64,000 nt of DNA from Tepidamorphaceae bacterium (GTDB lineage: Bacteria > Pseudomonadota > Alphaproteobacteria > Rhizobiales > JAKSCL01), in NCBI GenBank assembly GCA_028289445.1, contig JANQPO010000024.1, positions 21,035 through 85,034 of the forward strand. Direction: 5' to 3'. Of this stretch, positions 39,975 through 48,470 are shown in pieces. Numbering within the stretch: the stretch's first letter is position 1; the number at the start of each line of letters is the position of its first letter. The position numbers and the translations under genes are program-made. The notes beneath the pieces were generated by a model. That model did no database searches. It had not been told where the DNA came from and saw only the letters and a program-made list of their open reading frames with translations.

Positions 39975-40001
39975 GGGCGGCTCCGCATAGCGGCGCCGCC
40001 C
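39975..40001 (+). terminator. Intercistronic hairpin between dctP and dctQ
   Basis: Stem GGGCGGC / GCCGCCC with an inner CCGC / GCGG stem, followed by TTTG, 27 bp past the dctP stop. It is probably an attenuator or 3'-protecting structure that keeps the binding protein in excess over the permeases. Confidence 0.55.
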
Positions 40002-40095
40002 TTTGAAAACCGGCATGCGCGGACCGATGCCGCCCATGTTGGCTATCCCCTTGGTTGAGGGATAGATTAGGCGCGCCAGAGGGAGGGGCGAGCGC

Positions 40096-41142
40096 ATGGG
40101 TACCGTGTTTTCCATCGCAGCGATTGCGCTGTCGGTCTTCCTGATCACCGTTCCGTTTGGCGCTCACTTTTATCTGTTGGGCGGGCTTGTCGCGGTGCTT
40201 TGGATCGCGGCGCTCACCCGGCCGAACCCGACGTTGTTCATGGCCGGCGGCATGTTGACGGTGTTCGTCGGCCTGGCGCTACAGCCCTTCGCGGCGCCGC
40301 GTAAGTTCCTCAACGCTTTGAAGAAATCGGCGCGCGAGGACGAGCCCGGTGCGCAGTCCGCGCTCGATTTCTACACCGCCTTATCGGACTATGCTTTGTG
40401 GCTGGAGATTGCGCTGATCGTCGTCATTATTCTGGCGGTGGTCGTGGCGACCCGGCGGGCGCAGCGCGGAGCGCACGCCTTTCTCTTTGATGCCAGCGAA
40501 GGGCTCGGCGTGTTTACGGTCAGGGCCGGCAAGATCGCTTCGGTGCTCTTCATCCCGATGATGCTCTTGATCTTTTACGACGTCACACAGCGCAAGTATC
40601 TGGAATTCGATCCAGGCTTCGCCGACACCATCCTATTCAAGACCCTGACCTCGACGAAGCTTCAGGAGATGCAGTGGCATCTCCATGCAGTCTTGTTCTT
40701 GATGTGCTTCGGGTTTGCCTACTTGAAGGACGCCCATGTGCGCATCGAGCTGGTCCGCGACCGGATGCAACCGCGCACGCGGGTCTGGATCGAGCTGTTG
40801 GGCTGTTCGGCATTCCTTCTGCCCTACTGTTTCCTCGTCTACGCCTATGGCTATGAATTCGCCCGCAAGTCCTTCGAGATAAACGAGGTCTCGTCGGCGC
40901 TCACCGGTCTGCCCTACCGCTTCATCATCAAATCGTTCCTGCCGATCGGCTTCACTGTGCTCGGAGTGGCGGGTCTTTCTGTTTGGTTGAAGTGCTTCGT
41001 CTATCTGTTCGGGCCGCCGGATCTGAAGGACAAGAGTTCCTATTATGCCGGTACACACCACGCCGACATTCCCGAAGACGCCCATGGCGGCGAAGCGGAC
41101 GCCGCGCCGGCTGAGCCGGCCACCTCTGCGAACCAGGCGTGA
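40096..41142 (+). CDS. dctQ: TRAP transporter small permease with extended N-terminus
   Basis: 348 residues, about twice the usual DctQ length. Residues 1-140 carry several extra hydrophobic helices (FSIAAIALSVFLITVPFG, LEIALIVVIILAVVV). The canonical four-helix DctQ part follows (IFYDVTQRKYLEFDPG, QEMQWHLHAVLFLMCFGFAYLKDAHVRIELV). A polar, acidic and Ala-rich tail ends the protein. The ATG has AGAGGGAGG about 10 nt upstream. It is 11 bp before dctM. Confidence 0.82.
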   Translation: MGTVFSIAAIALSVFLITVPFGAHFYLLGGLVAVLWIAALTRPNPTLFMAGGMLTVFVGLALQPFAAPRKFLNALKKSAREDEPGAQSALDFYTALSDYALWLEIALIVVIILAVVVATRRAQRGAHAFLFDASEGLGVFTVRAGKIASVLFIPMMLLIFYDVTQRKYLEFDPGFADTILFKTLTSTKLQEMQWHLHAVLFLMCFGFAYLKDAHVRIELVRDRMQPRTRVWIELLGCSAFLLPYCFLVYAYGYEFARKSFEINEVSSALTGLPYRFIIKSFLPIGFTVLGVAGLSVWLKCFVYLFGPPDLKDKSSYYAGTHHADIPEDAHGGEADAAPAEPATSANQA

Positions 41143-41153
41143 AGGTGTAGGTC

Positions 41154-42536
41154 ATGGAAAGCTTTGTCGAATACCTTCCGCTGTGGATGTTCGCCGCACT
41201 CGGCGTGCTTCTGTTCACCGGCTATCCGGTCGCCTTCATCCTGGGCGGTGTCGGGCTTGCGTTTGCCTTTATCGGCGACATGGCCGGCGCGTTCCGGTTG
41301 CAACAGCTCTTTCTCGTTCCGCTTCGGATCTATGGCGGCACGATGGAAAGTCCGGTCCTGGTGGCGATCCCCATGTTCATTTTCATGGGCACGATGCTGG
41401 AGAAATCCGGCGTCGCGAAGGACCTCTTGCATGCGCTGCAGGTGTTGACCCGACGTATTCCAGGTGGCCTCGCGCTGTCGGTAACCCTCATGGGCACGAT
41501 CATGGCGGCGACGACCGGCATCATCGGCGCATCGGTGGTCATGATGACGCTTCTGGCGCTGCCGGTGATGCTCGACCGCGGTTACAACCGCGCCCTGGCG
41601 ACCGGGACGATCGCGTCATCGGGCACGCTCGGCATTCTCATTCCGCCATCGATCATGCTGGTGATCATGGCCGATCTGCTGTCGGTCCCCGTGGGTACGG
41701 TGTTCATCGCGGCGGTCATTCCAGGCCTTCTGCTGTCGGGTCTCTATGTCCTCTACATTTGGGTGTTGTGCCACTTCAGGCCGCAATTGGCGCCGCCATT
41801 GCCGGATGATGTTGGGCCCGAGAACAGCGGTGAACTGGTTTCCATGCTCCTGCGCAGCTTCGTGCCGCCAGTGTTTCTCATCGTCATCGTGCTCGGGTCG
41901 ATCTTCGCCGGCTTCGCGACGCCGACCGAGGCGGCGGGTGTCGGCGCGCTCGGATCAGTGGTGCTTGCCGCGTTCAACCGCAAGCTCACTTGGCCGGTCA
42001 TGAAGGATGTGTGCGAGAGATCGGCGCTCACGGGTGCGATGCTGTTCGGCATCTTCGTTGGCGCGACTTGTTTTTCCTTTGTCTTCCGCACCCTCGGGGG
42101 CGAACACCTGATCATTGAATTTATCGAGCACATTGGGGTCGGCCCCTGGTCGATCCTGTTCATCTTGATGGCGATGGTGTTTGCGCTTGGTTTCTTCTTC
42201 GACTGGATCGAGATCACGCTTATCGTGCTTCCGGTCTTCGCGCCGATTGTCGGTCTGCTCGACTTCGGCAACCATATTGGCGACTATGCCGGCGTCGACA
42301 GGGAAGCGATCATCTGGTTCACTATCCTGGTCGCGGTGAACCTTCAGACGTCTTTCCTCACACCGCCATTCGGGTTTGCGCTGTTCTACATGAAGGGCGT
42401 GGCGCCGCCGGAAGTGACGATCCAGGACATCTACAAAGGGATCATTCCGTTTGTGCTTCTGCAGCTTGTTGGCTTAACCTTCGTGCTAATCTTTCCAAAT
42501 TTGGCGTTGTGGTTGCCAAGTAGCCTCCTACAATAG
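41154..42536 (+). CDS. dctM: TRAP transporter large permease
   Basis: 460-residue DctM with about 12 TM helices. Family signatures: PMFIFMGTMLEKSGVAKDLL, GTIMAATTGIIGASVVMMTLLALPVML, GTIASSGTLGILIPPSIMLVI, and GFATPTEAAGVGALGS near the middle. This is the channel-forming, Na+-coupled subunit. Translated closely after dctQ. It completes the transporter. Confidence 0.92.
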   Translation: MESFVEYLPLWMFAALGVLLFTGYPVAFILGGVGLAFAFIGDMAGAFRLQQLFLVPLRIYGGTMESPVLVAIPMFIFMGTMLEKSGVAKDLLHALQVLTRRIPGGLALSVTLMGTIMAATTGIIGASVVMMTLLALPVMLDRGYNRALATGTIASSGTLGILIPPSIMLVIMADLLSVPVGTVFIAAVIPGLLLSGLYVLYIWVLCHFRPQLAPPLPDDVGPENSGELVSMLLRSFVPPVFLIVIVLGSIFAGFATPTEAAGVGALGSVVLAAFNRKLTWPVMKDVCERSALTGAMLFGIFVGATCFSFVFRTLGGEHLIIEFIEHIGVGPWSILFILMAMVFALGFFFDWIEITLIVLPVFAPIVGLLDFGNHIGDYAGVDREAIIWFTILVAVNLQTSFLTPPFGFALFYMKGVAPPEVTIQDIYKGIIPFVLLQLVGLTFVLIFPNLALWLPSSLLQ

Positions 42537-42565
42537 GGCCGGATCGATGGTTCGGAGGCAGGCCG

Positions 42566-43900
42566 ATGCACGGGATGGACAACTTAAGCAACAAAGCTGA
42601 CGTGCAGGGTGGGATCAGGCTTGTTGCGGCCGGCGATCCCATCCCGACCCATCCGCTTCGCACCCGTGTTGCGCGGGAAATCCATGCACGGCCGTTTGAG
42701 GCGCTACCGACGCCCGCGCGGGTCTACAAGATCGCCTATCTGACCGGCGCGCGGGCGGCCGCCGCCGATGTCGACAAGCTCAACCGGTTCTGTATCAGCC
42801 ATGACGCGCCGCTCCCCGATGTCGAGCGGCGGCAGCACAGCGTCAAGATCGGCACCGTCAAGATGCGCTGGGAGCAGCACTCCGAGTTCACCACCTATTC
42901 CTGGCAGACGGAGGAACAAGCCGTGCCGCCGTTTTCGCGGTCGGTGTTCGGCGACGTGCCGCTCCAGGAAATGCCGCCGCCACCGGGTCCCGCGATCGCT
43001 GCCGTGCACCTGGCGATCGTCAAGGATGACGACGTACCGCCGATCGAGTCGCTTTTCGAGCGCGCCAGCCTGTGCGTCTCGCAGGTCGAAGGCGGCGCGG
43101 CGACGATCCTGACGGATTTCGAACAGGATGCCCATGGCTTCACGCGGATCCTCATTGCCGACGCCGGTCTGGGGCCGGACCAAGCCGGTGCGCTCGCCCA
43201 GCGGCTCCTGGAGGTCGAAATCTATCGCACGCTGTCCTTGATGGGTCTGCCGGAGGCGCACCGCATCGGTCCGGACATTTCACGCATCGAGCGGGAACTC
43301 GCCGAAGTCATCGGCGGCGGTGCGGCGGAGACAGTAGAAGAAAATCAGATGGCGCTTGAGCGTCTGTTGGCTTTGGCGTCCGAAGCCGAGACGATGGCGG
43401 TGTCCGCGTCCTATCGCTTCAATGCGACGCGCGCCTATGCCGAGATTGTCGACGCCCGTCTGGAAGCGGTCGATGAGGATGTGGTTGCCGGCTATTCGAT
43501 GTGGAGAACGTTCTTGAACCGGCGGATGAAGCCGGCGGTCAAGACCTGCGAGGTGACCGACGAGCGTCTCGCTGACCTATCCGCGAAGTTGACTCGGGCA
43601 GCAAATCTCTTGCGCACCCGCGTCAACATCGCGCTTGAACATCAAAATAGCCAGCTGCTCAACTCCATGAACCGGCGCACGCAGCTGCAACTGCGGCTGC
43701 AACGCACCGTCGAGGGCCTGTCGGTTGCCGCTGTCAGCTACTATATCGTTAGCCTGATTCACGTGCTGGCCAGGGGTACGGAGAACAGCGGTATCCAGCT
43801 GCCGATGTCGCCGAACGGGATCGCGGCGGTGTCTGTGCCGTTCGTTTTGCTTTTGGTTTGGGGACTGGTGCGACGGATCAGGCGCCGATACAGCGACTAA
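42566..43900 (+). CDS. DUF3422 family membrane-anchored protein
   Basis: 444 residues. The N-terminal region HPLRTRVAREIHARPFE is the most conserved DUF3422 element, followed by SWQTEEQA and FERASLCVSQVEGG; the middle is helical (ERLLALASEAETMAVSASYRFNATRAYAEIV). Two TM helices lie at the C-terminus (SVAAVSYYIVSLIHVLA and AVSVPFVLLLVWGL). It starts 29 bp after dctM and shares its orientation, so it is probably in the TRAP operon. Function unknown. Confidence 0.82.
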   Translation: MHGMDNLSNKADVQGGIRLVAAGDPIPTHPLRTRVAREIHARPFEALPTPARVYKIAYLTGARAAAADVDKLNRFCISHDAPLPDVERRQHSVKIGTVKMRWEQHSEFTTYSWQTEEQAVPPFSRSVFGDVPLQEMPPPPGPAIAAVHLAIVKDDDVPPIESLFERASLCVSQVEGGAATILTDFEQDAHGFTRILIADAGLGPDQAGALAQRLLEVEIYRTLSLMGLPEAHRIGPDISRIERELAEVIGGGAAETVEENQMALERLLALASEAETMAVSASYRFNATRAYAEIVDARLEAVDEDVVAGYSMWRTFLNRRMKPAVKTCEVTDERLADLSAKLTRAANLLRTRVNIALEHQNSQLLNSMNRRTQLQLRLQRTVEGLSVAAVSYYIVSLIHVLARGTENSGIQLPMSPNGIAAVSVPFVLLLVWGLVRRIRRRYSD

Positions 43901-43921
43901 GGTTTCGTCGAATGCGCCAAA

Positions 43922-43950
43922 AAAAGGCCCGCTTGACGCGGGCCTTCTTC
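43922..43950. terminator. Bidirectional rho-independent terminator
   Basis: A nine-base stem AAGGCCCGC / GCGGGCCTT around a TTGAC loop, with an A-run on the left and CTTC on the right. It sits between the convergent DUF3422 and cytochrome c genes and can serve both. Confidence 0.75.
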
Positions 43951-43969
43951 GTTCGATTGCGGGTGACTA

Positions 43970-44428
43970 CTAGCTGCCTTCGCCTGCTGCGGCTTCCAGA
44001 ACCGGCGCCGGGTCCGTTTCCTCGCCTGCCTCATCGAAGGAGGCTAGGTAGGCAATCACGTTCGCCCGATCCTCTTCCTTCTTCAGGCCGGCGAACGCCA
44101 TCTTACCCTTCGGGATCACGTCCTTCGGCTTAAGCAGGTAGGCGTCCAGGCTCGGGATGTCCCAAACCCTTTCTTCGGCTTCGGCCATTTGAAGAAGCGT
44201 GCCATCCTTGCCGCCCGAGTACTTGTACCCCTCAACTTTGCCCCAGGCAGCACCGACAACGCCGTTCAAGGTCGGGCCAACCTTGTTCTTTGCCTTCGCT
44301 CCGACCGCATGGCAGGCGGCGCACTTCTTAAAGACCTTCGCTCCAGCCTCAAGATCGGCTTCGGCGAAAGCCGGCGCCGCAAACACAATGCCGATTGCAG
44401 CAAGGAAAATGGACCTACGTTTCATCAA
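43970..44428 (-). CDS. Class I c-type cytochrome
   Basis: 152 residues: a signal peptide (IFLAAIGIVFAAPAFA), then a monoheme domain with the haem motif CAACH (KKCAACHAVG) and distal Met in PKGKMAFAGL. Family features include NKVGPTLNGVVG and YLLKPKDVIP, as in mitochondrial-type cytochrome c2/c552. Periplasmic electron carrier. An unusual feature is the acidic Ala-rich tail (EAGEETDPAPVLEAAAGEGS). Monocistronic, preceded by an AT-rich region. Confidence 0.9.
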   Translation of the reverse strand: MMKRRSIFLAAIGIVFAAPAFAEADLEAGAKVFKKCAACHAVGAKAKNKVGPTLNGVVGAAWGKVEGYKYSGGKDGTLLQMAEAEERVWDIPSLDAYLLKPKDVIPKGKMAFAGLKKEEDRANVIAYLASFDEAGEETDPAPVLEAAAGEGS

Positions 44429-45091
44429 GCGACTCCCGTTCTGTCAGTGTGACGCGATTGTATCCGATGCGGACCATATCAATACCAGCAGAATTTTCCA
44501 TTGTCTGATTGGCGGACATCACACTCGTGCGGCAAAATGTCAAAGCTTGGTGATGTCACCCGCGGGAATGTCCCAGCGCTGGGAGCAAATTCGACAGTCG
44601 CATCAACCAACGGGTCGAGCGACAAATCGTACTGACTTGCTGCCATTGCGTGACGTGCTGTCCGTCCATGATAATATCATATATCTTTATATCTAAGATT
44701 TACATGAGTAATACTTATATAACTCTTCGATTTTCGGTCAATTTAATCTGATATTAAATTTGGTTAAATCAAATATAATTCTCATAAAATTTTATGTTTT
44801 TGTTTATCGTGGACATCACATCTTTCTGCCATTGATAGATCATCGAATTTGGACGCTTGGACAGGCGGAAGGTCGATAAGCAGAACGGGGCTGGCTCTCG
44901 TTCGACGGCACAGTCGTTGCCGGTCGACGCAATCCAGGTGACCTAACCATCCCGATGAGGGCTCAACCCAGCGACTTTATCTCGCAGGGTTATGCTCCGG
45001 CGGTTTGGGCTGAGTTTGATGTGCGCTGCTGCCGTTGTGACGACGCGAGCGACGGCGGGGCGATCGGTGGACGAGGGCCAAGGGTGACCGA
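44429..45091. other. 663-bp intergenic region with a strongly AT-rich core and a 14-bp palindrome
   Basis: No gene was recognised here. 44571-44584 is the perfect palindrome TCCCAGCGCTGGGA. About 44660-44825 is a very AT-rich block (near 25% GC by eye, against ~62% around it) with several short dyads such as taatctgatatta. It lies between the divergent cytochrome c and diguanylate cyclase genes and probably holds their promoters. Foreign DNA or a protein-binding region is also possible. Confidence 0.5.
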
Positions 45092-45907
45092 ATGAGTACG
45101 TTTCAACGACGCGCAATCGGCGTGATCATATCGTGTGTCTGTGTTTCGATCTGTTTGACCGCGATAGTGTCGTCGGTGGCCTATGGATTTGTCGAAACCC
45201 GACACCTGCTCATCGCCGTAGTTGTTTCGACACTCGTTTCAATTCCGGCGACGCTTTATGTCACGTTGCAAGAAAGGCGGTTGGGCGATGCGCTCCGTGA
45301 GCTGAAATCGGCACATCAGACGCTTGAGGCCATGCATGCTGAGATCAAGGTCAAGGCCGAGACGGACCCCATGACGGGACTGTTCAATCGCGAACAATTT
45401 ATGAAGGAGCTTGCGCAGCGTCGGCGTTCGACCGATCGCGGGACTTTGCTGATCATCGATGCCGACAACTTCAAGATGATCAACGACACGTTTGGGCACT
45501 TGGCCGGCGACGATGCGCTCATGGCGATTTCCGAGATGATTCACACCAGTGTTCGAGAAGATGACGTGGTCGGTCGGATCGGCGGTGAGGAGTTCGGTGT
45601 GATCTTGCACCACGCCGGCGCAGAGAATGCACCGGAAATAGCGGAGCGTATTCGCGTGGCGGTCGAGAGGATCTGCTACGAGCCAAGGCGCGGATGGCGG
45701 CATGCCTTGACGGTCAGCATCGGCAGCGCCGAGTTCGACAATCACAGCGATACGTCGGAGCTGCTGCGCACGGCGGATATGAACCTCTACGACGCCAAGC
45801 GGTCCGGACGAAATCGCGTTGTTCTTGCCGAGGCCGGTAAGGCGCCGCTTGCGCCCGACGTCCTGGTGCCGAACACTCTTTATCCGGCTGCCGTGACCTC
45901 GGCCTGA
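45092..45907 (+). CDS. Membrane diguanylate cyclase (GGDEF)
   Basis: 271 residues: two TM helices in the first ~60 residues, a coiled-coil linker (ALRELKSAHQTLEAMHAEIK), then a GGDEF domain. The active-site loop is GGEEF in VGRIGGEEFGVIL; the substrate-binding DNFKMINDTFGH is intact. An RxxD inhibitory site (REDD) stands five residues before it, so the enzyme should be active and product-inhibited, making c-di-GMP. There is no periplasmic sensor domain of note. Its last 28 bp overlap the convergent LysR gene. Confidence 0.9.
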   Translation: MSTFQRRAIGVIISCVCVSICLTAIVSSVAYGFVETRHLLIAVVVSTLVSIPATLYVTLQERRLGDALRELKSAHQTLEAMHAEIKVKAETDPMTGLFNREQFMKELAQRRRSTDRGTLLIIDADNFKMINDTFGHLAGDDALMAISEMIHTSVREDDVVGRIGGEEFGVILHHAGAENAPEIAERIRVAVERICYEPRRGWRHALTVSIGSAEFDNHSDTSELLRTADMNLYDAKRSGRNRVVLAEAGKAPLAPDVLVPNTLYPAAVTSA

Positions 45908-46830
45908 CCGGCGGCGGCCAGGATGTCGCCAAGCCCATCATCCCAATAGGGCTGTGGGCCATAGAGATCGGCGAGAAAGTCGATAAATGCGCGCACCTTG
46001 ACCGGTAGAAAGCGACGGCTGGGATAGATGGCGTGGATCGCCACGTGCCGTGATGCGATGTATTGCGGCAAGATGACCTTGAGCTTTCCATCCCGCAGTT
46101 CGGGTCCGACATCCCAAGACGAGCGAAGCGCGATCCCGACGCCGCTCATCACCATTTCGCGCACGACCTCGCTGGAGTTGGTCTGAACGAAGCTGTAGAC
46201 CCGATGATTGATCGGCCCGTCCGGTCCTTCCAAACGCCAGACATCCTGCGCCGATGACGCGAGGCAGATATGAGACGCGAGATCGTCCAATGTCTGCGGC
46301 TCGCCGTGCTCTTGGAGGTAGGTGGGCGCGGCGCAGATGAACCGGTGATTGCCGCTCAACCGTCGCGCCACCAGGCTGGAATCCTCCAACTCACCGATGC
46401 GGATCGCCAGATCGAAGCCTTCGCTGATCAGATCGAGGTAGACGTCGGTCAGTTCCAGATTGAAGCGAAGGTCGGGGTGCTGGTCGAGGAACTTCGACAA
46501 ATGGGGCGCCAGATGCATCCGACCGAAGGATGTCGGCGCGGTGACCCGCAGCGTTCCGCTGGCTGCGACATTGCGCGTGGTGACGAAGTTTTTGGCCTCT
46601 TCCACGCTTGAAAGGATCGCGATGACGCGGTCGTAGTAGCCCTGACCGGCTTCCGTCAGATTGATCTGGCGTGTCGTGCGTTGTAGCAGCCGACAGCCGA
46701 GTGAGTCTTCAAGCCTTTGAATCCGTTTTGAAATTACGGCCGGCGATAGGGACATCTCGCGCGCCGCCCCCGACATGCTGCCGCTTGTGACGACGCGTGC
46801 GAAGATCTCCATGTCGATCAGTTCGGGCAT
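45880..46830 (-). CDS. LysR-family transcriptional regulator
   Basis: 316 residues. N-terminal winged helix: EIFARVVTSGSMSGAAREMSLSPAVISKRIQRLEDSLGCRLLQRT is the classical LTTR helix-turn-helix; the C-terminal substrate-binding domain includes LRVTAPTSFGR and FDLAIRIGELEDSSLVARRL, a CrgA-like subgroup. It is divergent from glcD with a ~176-bp gap, so glcDEF is its likely target. The co-inducer is probably glycolate or a related hydroxyacid, by inference. Confidence 0.87.
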   Translation of the reverse strand: MPELIDMEIFARVVTSGSMSGAAREMSLSPAVISKRIQRLEDSLGCRLLQRTTRQINLTEAGQGYYDRVIAILSSVEEAKNFVTTRNVAASGTLRVTAPTSFGRMHLAPHLSKFLDQHPDLRFNLELTDVYLDLISEGFDLAIRIGELEDSSLVARRLSGNHRFICAAPTYLQEHGEPQTLDDLASHICLASSAQDVWRLEGPDGPINHRVYSFVQTNSSEVVREMVMSGVGIALRSSWDVGPELRDGKLKVILPQYIASRHVAIHAIYPSRRFLPVKVRAFIDFLADLYGPQPYWDDGLGDILAAAGQAEVTAAG

Positions 46831-47006
46831 GCGACCGGCTTTTTATCGTTTCATTGCCGCAGATCAATGTAACCGTAGGGAGCGATTATACACAAATCGG
46901 AAAAAATCATTCCGCACGGTCACCTGTCGACATGCAGTCGAGCCGTGCCATTTTTGTATGTGCGGCCTATAATCGCAGAACAACGGAAGGAACGGCGGAG
47001 GGTCCG

Positions 47007-48470
47007 ATGACTTTGATTGCCATGCCTGAGGCAGATCCAACTGTTCTTGCCCGACGCGCGGACATCGTGAAGGAGCTGAAGCGCTTCCTGCCGGAGACAA
47101 GTATCATCGTGTCGGAGGACGAGCGACGCGCCTACGATACGGATGCGCTGACCGCCTACCGACAGCTTCCGATGGTGGTGGTTTTGCCGGAGACGACCGA
47201 GCAGGTGTCGGAGATTCTCGGTTTTTGCAATGCCGAGGGCATCAAAGTCGTCGCACGAGGTGCTGGAACATCGTTGGCCGGCGGTGCGCTTCCGGCCGAG
47301 GACGCCATCGTTATCGGCGTGTCCAAGATGAACCAGGTCCTGGACGTCGATTTCGACAACCGGACCGCCCGCGTTCAGGCCGGCATCACCAATATCGGCA
47401 TCTCCAACGCGGTTGCCCATGCCGGTTTCTTCTACGCGCCCGATCCGTCGAGCCAGCTTGCCTGTACCATCGCCGGCAATGTGGCGATGAACTCCGGCGG
47501 CGCTCATTGCCTCAAATACGGCGTGACCACCAACAATGTGCTGGGCGTCAAGGCCGTGCTGATTGACGGCACGGTGGTCGAGGTCGGTGGCGATTGGCTG
47601 GATGCGGCTGGCTATGATTGGCTTGGCCTTCTGATTGGGTCGGAAGGCCAGCTTGCCATCGTCACGGAAGTCACCGTGCGCCTCTTGCGCACGGCGGAAG
47701 GGGCGCGTCCGATCCTCTTGGGCTTTGACAGGGTCGAAACGGCGGGGGCCTGCGTCTCCGACATCATCGCGTCCGGCATCATCCCCGTTGCCATCGAATA
47801 TATGGACAAGCCCGCGATCAAGGTCTGCGAGAGCTTCGCTCATGCGGGCTATCCGCTCGATGTCGAAGCGCTCCTCATCGTCGAAGTCGAAGGGTCCGAC
47901 GACGAGATCGAGTTCTATTTGGATAAGATCACCGCGATTGCCGAAAAGCATGCGCCGCAATCCCTGAAGGTGTCGCAGTCGGAGGCGGAAAGTGCTGCGA
48001 TCTGGAAGGGCCGCAAGGCCGCGTTCGGCGCGATCGGCCGTGTTTCGGACTACATGTGCATGGATGGCACCATCCCGACGGGGCAATTGCCTCACGTTCT
48101 GAAGCGTATTTCCGAGATCTGCGAGTCCTACGATCTGGGTGTTGCTAACATCTTTCATGCCGGCGATGGCAATCTCCATCCGCTCGTTCTCTACAACATG
48201 AACGATCCGGCCGAGATGGTGAAGGTTGAGGAATGCGGCGCTGAAATCCTGAAGCTTTGTGTCGAGGTCGGCGGTTGCTTGACCGGCGAGCACGGTGTCG
48301 GCATCGAGAAGCGCGAACTGATGACGCATCAGTTCGATCAGGTCGATTTGGACCAGCAAATGGCGCTCAAGGGTGTTTTCGACCCGCAATGGCTGCTCAA
48401 CCCGGCGAAGGTCTTCCCTCTGGCCAATCGGCCGAAGCCTGCGCAGACAGGTCAAAGGGTCGCGGCGTGA
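47007..48470 (+). CDS. glcD: Glycolate oxidase FAD-binding subunit GlcD
   Basis: 487-residue FAD-linked (PCMH-type) oxidase. The FAD-binding stretch is PETTEQVSEILGFC...ARGAGTSLAGGALP, with NVAMNSGGAHCLKYG and IGSEGQLAIVTEVTVRLL. The C-terminal FAD-oxidase domain contains HAGDGNLHPLVLYNM and GEHGVGIEKRELM. It oxidises glycolate (or D-lactate) to glyoxylate. The ATG at 47007 has GCGGAGGG upstream; the frame extends further but is not protein-like. Its stop overlaps the glcE GTG. Confidence 0.9.
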   Translation: MTLIAMPEADPTVLARRADIVKELKRFLPETSIIVSEDERRAYDTDALTAYRQLPMVVVLPETTEQVSEILGFCNAEGIKVVARGAGTSLAGGALPAEDAIVIGVSKMNQVLDVDFDNRTARVQAGITNIGISNAVAHAGFFYAPDPSSQLACTIAGNVAMNSGGAHCLKYGVTTNNVLGVKAVLIDGTVVEVGGDWLDAAGYDWLGLLIGSEGQLAIVTEVTVRLLRTAEGARPILLGFDRVETAGACVSDIIASGIIPVAIEYMDKPAIKVCESFAHAGYPLDVEALLIVEVEGSDDEIEFYLDKITAIAEKHAPQSLKVSQSEAESAAIWKGRKAAFGAIGRVSDYMCMDGTIPTGQLPHVLKRISEICESYDLGVANIFHAGDGNLHPLVLYNMNDPAEMVKVEECGAEILKLCVEVGGCLTGEHGVGIEKRELMTHQFDQVDLDQQMALKGVFDPQWLLNPAKVFPLANRPKPAQTGQRVAA

